In this document: piece after piece, positions 59,482 to 64,000 of the stretch
How positions within the stretch are numbered: position 1 is the stretch's first letter
Layout: each line of letters opens with the position of its first letter
Assembly (NCBI RefSeq): GCF_002846205.1
Contig: NZ_PHKV01000004.1
Span: 62,001 to 126,000 of the forward strand
Reading direction: 5' to 3'
Origin: Xanthomonas prunicola
GTDB lineage: Bacteria > Pseudomonadota > Gammaproteobacteria > Xanthomonadales > Xanthomonadaceae
DNA length: 64,000 nt
Position numbers and translations under genes: made by a program
The notes under the pieces: model-generated
Database searches by the model: none
Told to the model about the DNA's origin: nothing
Seen by the model: only the letters and a program-made list of their open reading frames with translations

Positions 59482-60599
59482 TCGTACCGCGCACCCTGGC
59501 GCAGATCACGCTGTTGTCCGCCGCCACGGTATTGGTCGGTTGCGCCAGCGCCCCGGCCGGCCGCGAAGCCGACGAAGCGCTACTGAAAGATCCGTTGCTG
59601 AAGGAGGCCAAGGTGGCGCACGAAGTGGTGCCGGAAGCCTTCATTACCGCGCTGACGCCATTGGACAATCTGGATTCGCCGGCCAGTTGGATGGCACCGG
59701 ATGGTCGCCGTTGGGTGATCGCCACCGCCAAGGGCACGCATGCGCTGGTGGTCTTCGATGGCGACAGCGGCAAGCGGCTGCGTGTGGTCGGCGGCAAGGG
59801 CAAGGCCCTGGGCAAACTCGACCGCCCGAACGGCATCTCGGTGGTCGACGACCTGGTGTTCGTGGTGGAGCGTGATAACCGCCGCGTGCAGGTGTTTTCG
59901 TTGCCGGATCTCAAGCCATTGACGGCCTTCGGCCAGGATGAGTTGCGCGAACCTTACGGTGTGTGGGTGCGCAAGCATGATGGCGGCTATGAGGTGGTGG
60001 TCAGCGACAACTACATGTCGCCCACCAATAAGGATCTGCCGCCGCCATTGGCCGAACTTGGCCAGCGCTTCCGACGCTATCAAGTCAATGCGGCAGGGCA
60101 GGGCTGGCAGGCGCGCCTGAGCCAAAGTTTTGGCGATACGACAGAGGCGGGCGCAGTGCGGATTGCCGAATCGGTATTCGGCGATGAAGCCAATGCGCGG
60201 CTGATGATCGCCGAAGAAGACGTGGCCGTGGGCACGCAGTTGCGCGACTACGGCATGGACGGGCGCTATCGCGGCCGCGATGTCGGCACCGGGGTGTTCA
60301 AGGCGCAGGCCGAAGGCATCACCTTGTTTGCGTGCAACGATGGCAGCGGCTACTGGATTGCCACCGATCAGTTCAAGGACCGCAGCGTATTCCAGGTGTT
60401 CGATCGCAAGACGCTGGCGCATCTCGGCGCCTTCGCTGGCCGTGTCACGGCCAATACCGATGGCGTGTGGCTGGATCAACGCAGCGATGCGCGCTTCCCG
60501 GGTGGCGTGTTCTATGCGCTGCATGACGACCAGGCGGTGGCCGCGTTCGATTGGCGCGATATTGCGCGCACGTTGCGCTTGAAGGAGTGCACGCCATGA
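59478..60599 (+). CDS. phyA: Beta-propeller phytase (3-phytase), lipoprotein
   Basis: 373 residues from a GTG at 59478 overlapping the receptor stop (GTGA). Signal peptide with lipobox (VLVGCAS). Six-bladed phytase propeller: SPASWMAPDGRRWVIATAKG, VFDGDSGKRLRVVGG, RPNGISVVDDLVFVVERDNRR, then the Ca/phosphate-site blade ARLMIAEEDVAVG and AEGITLFACNDGSGYWIATDQ. It removes phosphate from phytic acid, the main plant phosphate store. Length and family match PhyA of X. oryzae pv. oryzae, which is needed for growth on phytate and full virulence (from memory). Overlaps the phosphatase gene (ATGA). Confidence 0.93.
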   Translation: MIVPRTLAQITLLSAATVLVGCASAPAGREADEALLKDPLLKEAKVAHEVVPEAFITALTPLDNLDSPASWMAPDGRRWVIATAKGTHALVVFDGDSGKRLRVVGGKGKALGKLDRPNGISVVDDLVFVVERDNRRVQVFSLPDLKPLTAFGQDELREPYGVWVRKHDGGYEVVVSDNYMSPTNKDLPPPLAELGQRFRRYQVNAAGQGWQARLSQSFGDTTEAGAVRIAESVFGDEANARLMIAEEDVAVGTQLRDYGMDGRYRGRDVGTGVFKAQAEGITLFACNDGSGYWIATDQFKDRSVFQVFDRKTLAHLGAFAGRVTANTDGVWLDQRSDARFPGGVFYALHDDQAVAAFDWRDIARTLRLKECTP

Positions 60600-61975
60600 A
60601 GGCCAGGCGTGCGTCGGTCTACGCATTGCTGGGGTTGATCGCAACAGTAGGTGTTGCCGCGTCGGCGGCCGAACGTGCTGCCGAACCCAACACGCAGGTG
60701 CCGGTGGGTTCTACGCATTACCTTGCCGACGGCTTCCCGGACCGCATCGTCGCCACGCCGGCGCAGGACGCCGCCACCGGCTTTGCGGTGGCGTGGCGTA
60801 CCGATGCCAGCGTCAATCGGCCCTGGCTGGAACTGGTGGTTGCCGGCGATTCCCCGGACGTAGGCACGCCGCGGCGCTTTCGTGCCAGCACCGCACCGCT
60901 CGTTAGCGAAAACGGCAACTCGCATCACCACCGCGCCGATGTCGGTGGGCTGCAGCCGGACACCTTGTACGCGTACCGCGTGCAAGGGCAGGGCACCTGG
61001 GGCGCGTGGAATCATTTCCGCACGGCTGCCACGGCCACCACGCCACTTACCCTGTTGTATTTCGGCGATACCCAGAACAAGAATCTCAGTCTGGTCTCGC
61101 GAGTGATTCGACAAGCCTGGCGCTCGGCACCGGATGCGCGGTTGGCGCTGTTTGCCGGTGACCTGGTGAGCGGCAAGGACGGCCAGGACGACAACGAATG
61201 GGCCGAGTGGTTCGAGTCCGGGCGCTGGCTGCTGGAAGGTACCGCGGTGGCGCCGGCACCGGGCAATCACGAGTATCACGAAGAAGGCGAAAACACGCCG
61301 CAAGCAACCCGTGTGCTCGGCAGTCATTGGCCGGTGACGTTTGCGTTGCCGCGCAATGGGCCGTCGGCCACCGTGCGCACCAGCTACTGGTTCGACTATC
61401 AAGGCGTGCGCATTGCCGTGCTCGACGGCACCTCGGCGCTGGATCTGGGCACCGGCCCGGCGCAGGCGCGGTGGCTGGATAAGATACTCACTGACAACCC
61501 GCATCCCTGGTCGATTGTGCTGATCCATCAGCCATTCTTCTCGCCGCGTGCCGATCGCGAAAACGAAAAATTGGTTGAACAGGTGCTTCCGGTGATTCGC
61601 CGCCACAAGGTGGATCTGGTGTTGCAGGGCCACGACCACACCTATGGCCGGCGTGGCGACGAGGCCGGGCAGGCGACGCCGGTCTTCGTGGTCTCGGTGG
61701 CAGGGCCCAAGCAGTACCGGCTTTCGGACATGACGCGCAAAACCATGCGTCCGGTGGGCGAAGACACCCAGCTTTACCAAGTGTTACGTCTGGACCATCA
61801 GCATCTGGTTTACGAATCGCGCACTGCCACCGGGCGGCTGTATGACGCGTTCGAATTGCAGCGCGATAGCGACGGCAGCAAACGCGTGATCGAACGCGAA
61901 GCGGGACGTATCGCGCCGCGCGATTGTCCGCGCAGTGCCACGCTCAAGGGACGTGCGGATCGCTGTTGGGAATGA
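60596..61975 (+). CDS. Purple-acid-phosphatase-like metallophosphoesterase, secreted
   Basis: 459 residues from the ATG at 60596, overlapping the phytase stop. Sec signal (VYALLGLIATVGVAASAAE). A fibronectin-like N-terminal domain (GFAVAWRTDASVNRPWLELV; HHHRADVGGLQPDTLYAYRV) precedes a calcineurin-like phosphoesterase with the full metal set: FGDTQ, AGDLVSG, PGNHEY, IHQPFFS and GHDHTYGR. This is the plant-type purple acid phosphatase layout. It should finish dephosphorylation of the lower inositol phosphates released by the phytase, completing a receptor-phytase-phosphatase operon. Confidence 0.93.
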   Translation: MKARRASVYALLGLIATVGVAASAAERAAEPNTQVPVGSTHYLADGFPDRIVATPAQDAATGFAVAWRTDASVNRPWLELVVAGDSPDVGTPRRFRASTAPLVSENGNSHHHRADVGGLQPDTLYAYRVQGQGTWGAWNHFRTAATATTPLTLLYFGDTQNKNLSLVSRVIRQAWRSAPDARLALFAGDLVSGKDGQDDNEWAEWFESGRWLLEGTAVAPAPGNHEYHEEGENTPQATRVLGSHWPVTFALPRNGPSATVRTSYWFDYQGVRIAVLDGTSALDLGTGPAQARWLDKILTDNPHPWSIVLIHQPFFSPRADRENEKLVEQVLPVIRRHKVDLVLQGHDHTYGRRGDEAGQATPVFVVSVAGPKQYRLSDMTRKTMRPVGEDTQLYQVLRLDHQHLVYESRTATGRLYDAFELQRDSDGSKRVIEREAGRIAPRDCPRSATLKGRADRCWE

Positions 61976-62034
61976 GCCAGGCACAGGCAACCGCCTGCCT
62001 GGCAATGCCGTGCTGCTGGCGGATGCGCCAGCAG
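61976..62034 (+). terminator. Tandem hairpins after the phytate operon
   Basis: Two stems follow the phosphatase stop directly: GCCAGGC (61976) pairing with GCCTGGC ending at 62003, and CTGCTGGC (62013-62020) with GCCAGCAG (62027-62034). No T-run follows. Probable transcript end. Confidence 0.6.
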
Positions 62035-62360
62035 TGCGCGCGAGGCATCAACGATCTGCAGGCGCGCAGTTCTGTGTCCTGTGCTGGCATTAATCCTCAA
62101 CGCGCGCGACAGACGCGTTGAATATGACAATACGGCAAGGAATTTAGTCGGGATTTCGGCTGCATTTACACGTTGTTTTAAAACTTCGCATCCACATAGA
62201 TTTCTTCTATCAGCGTGCGTTTGCTGATCATGTAGTGCGATTTATGTCACGTCGGGAGTGCGACTACGTTTGGTGCAGCCAAGCCACCAACCGGGGAGCC
62301 GAATCGATGCGGCGCTGCGGTGGCGGCTCTGGTTCCCCCAGTCCCCCCGAGTCGCCCGCC
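62035..62360. other. AT-richer regulatory region before the glycosyltransferase gene
   Basis: About 325 bp. An inverted repeat TCAACGCG (62097-62104) / CGCGTTGA (62114-62121) is followed by an unusually AT-rich stretch (62122-62250) for this genome. It includes TGCGA-TTTATG-TCACG (62236-62251), an 8/10 match to the CRP/Clp consensus TGTGA-N6-TCACA, about 110 bp before the ATG. I read it as promoter DNA. Confidence 0.4.
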
Positions 62361-63068
62361 ATGATCCCCCACCTTATGCACCTGACCGCTCCCACCAAGC
62401 ACTTGCTCTGGGAAGAGCGCAGGATTTGCGATCGCTTGCAGCGTTTATTGCCAGGATGGACCTGTTACGTCTGGGACGATGCCGATAACTCAGAACTGAT
62501 GCGGCGTGCGTTCCCCGAGTTTGCCGAGCGCTACGAGCAGATCCGCTTCGGCGTCATGAAAGCCGACATCGCCCGCTGCGCGTACATGCATGCACATGGC
62601 GGCTTCTACTTCGACACCGACTACAAACTGCTGCGGCCACTGGATGGGCAGGTGCTGTCGCAGCATTGCGTGCTGCCTGTCGAGGAAGGCGCGCCGGGCC
62701 ATGAAGACTTCAAGATCGGCAATGCCGTGTTTGGCTCCGAACCAGGCCATCCGTTCTGGCGCGCGTTCATCGAGCACATCTTTACAGCGCATGCGCCGGA
62801 AACGCTGCAAGACCACCGCGAGATTCCGATGATTTCCGGCCCGCGTGGCCTGACGCGTTTTTACAACGCCTACGGTGGCCAGTTCTCCGACATCCTGTTC
62901 CCGCCACGCGACGCCTTCCATCCGGATCGCACGTGGTTCGGGCTTGGCCACCGTGGCGGCAAGATCGCAGTGGGCTCGCACCTGTGCTGGGCATCGTGGC
63001 GCGGCAAGTCGCCGCGGCGTGCGCTGACCAATTACCTGCGCCGCAAGTTGAATGCTGTGCCGATTTGA
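62361..63068 (+). CDS. GT32-like glycosyltransferase (DXD sugar-binding family)
   Basis: 235 residues from the ATG at 62361 (MIPHLMHLTAPTK); the frame is open to 62235, but the extension is low-complexity, and MIPHLMH fits the typical IPKIIH start of the family. Nucleotide-sugar DXD motif at Asp85-Thr-Asp87 in GGFYFDTDYKLL, with upstream KADIARCAYMHAHGG, both hallmarks of the OCH1/GT32 fold. Further signatures: NAVFGSEPGHPFW and SGPRGLTRFY. No signal peptide or membrane helix, so cytosolic; it probably adds a hexose to LPS or another surface glycan. No partner gene is adjacent. The upstream DNA is AT-rich with a Clp-like site. Confidence 0.85.
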   Translation: MIPHLMHLTAPTKHLLWEERRICDRLQRLLPGWTCYVWDDADNSELMRRAFPEFAERYEQIRFGVMKADIARCAYMHAHGGFYFDTDYKLLRPLDGQVLSQHCVLPVEEGAPGHEDFKIGNAVFGSEPGHPFWRAFIEHIFTAHAPETLQDHREIPMISGPRGLTRFYNAYGGQFSDILFPPRDAFHPDRTWFGLGHRGGKIAVGSHLCWASWRGKSPRRALTNYLRRKLNAVPI

Positions 63069-63422
63069 GTGGCAGCGTGCGCGGTCATATGGCAATCGAC
63101 CTTTGGCAGGTCGCCCAGGTCGAATCTGGGTGAGGTCATGCGCCTGCATGCTGCAGGCAATTTATGCAAGCGAAAGCTTGCATGTTCAACTGGCTTCGCA
63201 TTGCGTATTGCAGTTAGTGCGCGAAGTGAGGACGGCAATGCCGGTGGCGCATTGGTGGATGACGCTGCGTATCTCAGTTGAACGCAACCGCCCCCTTGCG
63301 ACGCCGTCGCTGGCGCCGGTCAAAATGCCAAGCTACACGGCATGTGGCTGTGTGGCAGATTCACCCTCTGCCCGGGCGGGACACCGACGGCGTATGCGCG
63401 CCGGTGTGCCATCTGGACCAGG
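63069..63422. other. Convergent intergenic region
   Basis: About 350 bp between the convergent glycosyltransferase and aminotransferase genes. It contains the tandem hairpins at 63142-63183 and no supported gene; short open frames in several directions are shadows. Confidence 0.5.
63142..63183. terminator. Two adjacent hairpins, probable bidirectional terminator
   Basis: GCCTGCA-TGC-TGCAGGC (63142-63158) and ATGCAAGC-GAAA-GCTTGCAT (63164-63183) are both perfect; the second has a GNRA tetraloop. They lie between convergent genes. No clear T-run. Confidence 0.5.
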
Positions 63423-64000
63423 TCAGGCCGCCTCGGCCTGCAGCTGGCGTGGGCCTTCCTTGAGCGCACGGGCGATCAAGCCGACCAGCAGATCGAGCTC
63501 GTCTTCGTCCATCGCAAAGTGCGGGGTGAAGCGCAGCGAATTTTCGCCGCCGTGGATCACGTTGACGCCGCGATGGCGCAACCATTCTTCGGTCGAACCG
63601 GCACCGTAGCATTTGAATTGCGGTGCCAGTTCGCAGGAGAACAACAGGCCGGTGCCTTGCACCTTGGTGATCAAGCCGCCGAGGTCGGCCTGTAGCGCTT
63701 GCAGTTTGGCAATCGCCTGCGCACCGCGGAGACGAATGTTGTCGCGCACTTGCGGCGTGAACAATGCCAGCGTGGCGCAGGCGACATCGAGCGCGCGCGG
63801 GTTGGTGGTCATGGTGTTGCCGTAGGTGCCTTTGCGATACACCTGCGCGGCGTGTTCGTTCACTGCCAACACCGACAGCGGGTACTGCGCGGCGTTGAGC
63901 GCTTTGGAATAGGTTTCCAGATCCGGCGGGTCGAGCTGCTCGAAGCCCGGGTAATCCACCACCGACAGCACACCATGCGCGCGCAGCCCGGCCTGGATGG
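63423..64000 (-). CDS. Class III (ornithine-type) aminotransferase, C-terminal part
   Basis: The frame is open at the right window edge; about 192 C-terminal residues are present. The PLP Schiff-base lysine is the Lys in ETYSKALNAAQYPLSVLAV, followed by the phosphate-binding Thr region GTYGNTMTTNPRAL and the C-terminal domain VQGTGLLFSCEL...GVNVIHGGENSLRFTPHFAM (landmarks GTGLLFSCEL and LRFTPHF). This matches subgroup III pyridoxal-phosphate aminotransferases that act on omega-amino groups such as ornithine, acetylornithine, GABA or lysine. Substrate cannot be set from this fragment. The internal GTG at 63971 is not the true start. Confidence 0.9.
   Translation of the reverse strand, partial: IQAGLRAHGVLSVVDYPGFEQLDPPDLETYSKALNAAQYPLSVLAVNEHAAQVYRKGTYGNTMTTNPRALDVACATLALFTPQVRDNIRLRGAQAIAKLQALQADLGGLITKVQGTGLLFSCELAPQFKCYGAGSTEEWLRHRGVNVIHGGENSLRFTPHFAMDEDELDLLVGLIARALKEGPRQLQAEAA

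Overview
High-GC gammaproteobacterial chromosome, almost certainly a plant-pathogenic Xanthomonas. This rests on gene content and order: TonB-dependent receptors next to plant-cell-wall hydrolases, a beta-propeller phytase operon of the X. oryzae PhyA type, an rsmD-coaD-ferredoxin-ggt block, and GTAGGAGCG-type inverted repeats. No tRNA, rRNA, insertion sequence, CRISPR or prophage was found.

Layout. 1-849 is the end of a hybrid histidine kinase. 1246-4610 (minus) is a housekeeping block ftsY - small protein - mutY - yggX. 4780-13348 is a complete trans-4-hydroxy-L-proline catabolic locus: a divergent PAS-AraC regulator, then lhpA, lhpB, lhpF, lhpE and lhpC with ATGA-type overlaps, an alpha-ketoglutaric semialdehyde dehydrogenase, and an overlapping M24 Xaa-Pro peptidase. 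13489-22783 continues on the same strand with two DUF885 zincin peptidases, an APC permease, an S9 dipeptidyl-peptidase-like enzyme and a GH35 beta-galactosidase. 22873-25402 holds a small orphan flagellar-rod-like protein and a frameshifted sedolisin (minus). 25403-45803 is a carbohydrate-utilization block: a Tat-exported six-hairpin protein, a TonB receptor, a 1452-residue GH121-like multidomain enzyme, a GH43 enzyme, a second S9 peptidase, a second paralogous TonB receptor and a Tat-exported GH146/GH127 beta-L-arabinofuranosidase. 45973-53016 holds a hypothetical gene, htpG, rsmD, coaD, a lipoprotein, a ferredoxin and ggt. 53178-63068 carries a small secreted protein, a GH9 endoglucanase, upp, a phytate operon (TonB receptor, phytase, purple-acid-phosphatase-like enzyme) and a GT32-like glycosyltransferase. 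63423-64000 is a partial class III aminotransferase (minus).

How it works together. I read 4780-45803 as one functional island for consuming plant hydroxyproline-rich glycoproteins (extensins, arabinogalactan proteins). Hyp-linked beta-L-arabinofuranosides would be trimmed by the GH43, GH121-like and GH146 enzymes and galactose by GH35. The peptide backbone would be cut by proline-tolerant peptidases (two S9, two DUF885, one M24, formerly a sedolisin). Two TonB receptors would import the products, and the freed hydroxyproline would be epimerised and oxidised to alpha-ketoglutarate. Regulatory support: the 16-mer TGTGCAGATTTCCGCA lies both before lhpA and before the Tat gene at 25403, and a bipartite element (TTTCCGCA, then CAAGACG exactly 29 bp on) precedes three genes of the glycan block. 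The coupling is inference; the individual enzyme families are well supported.
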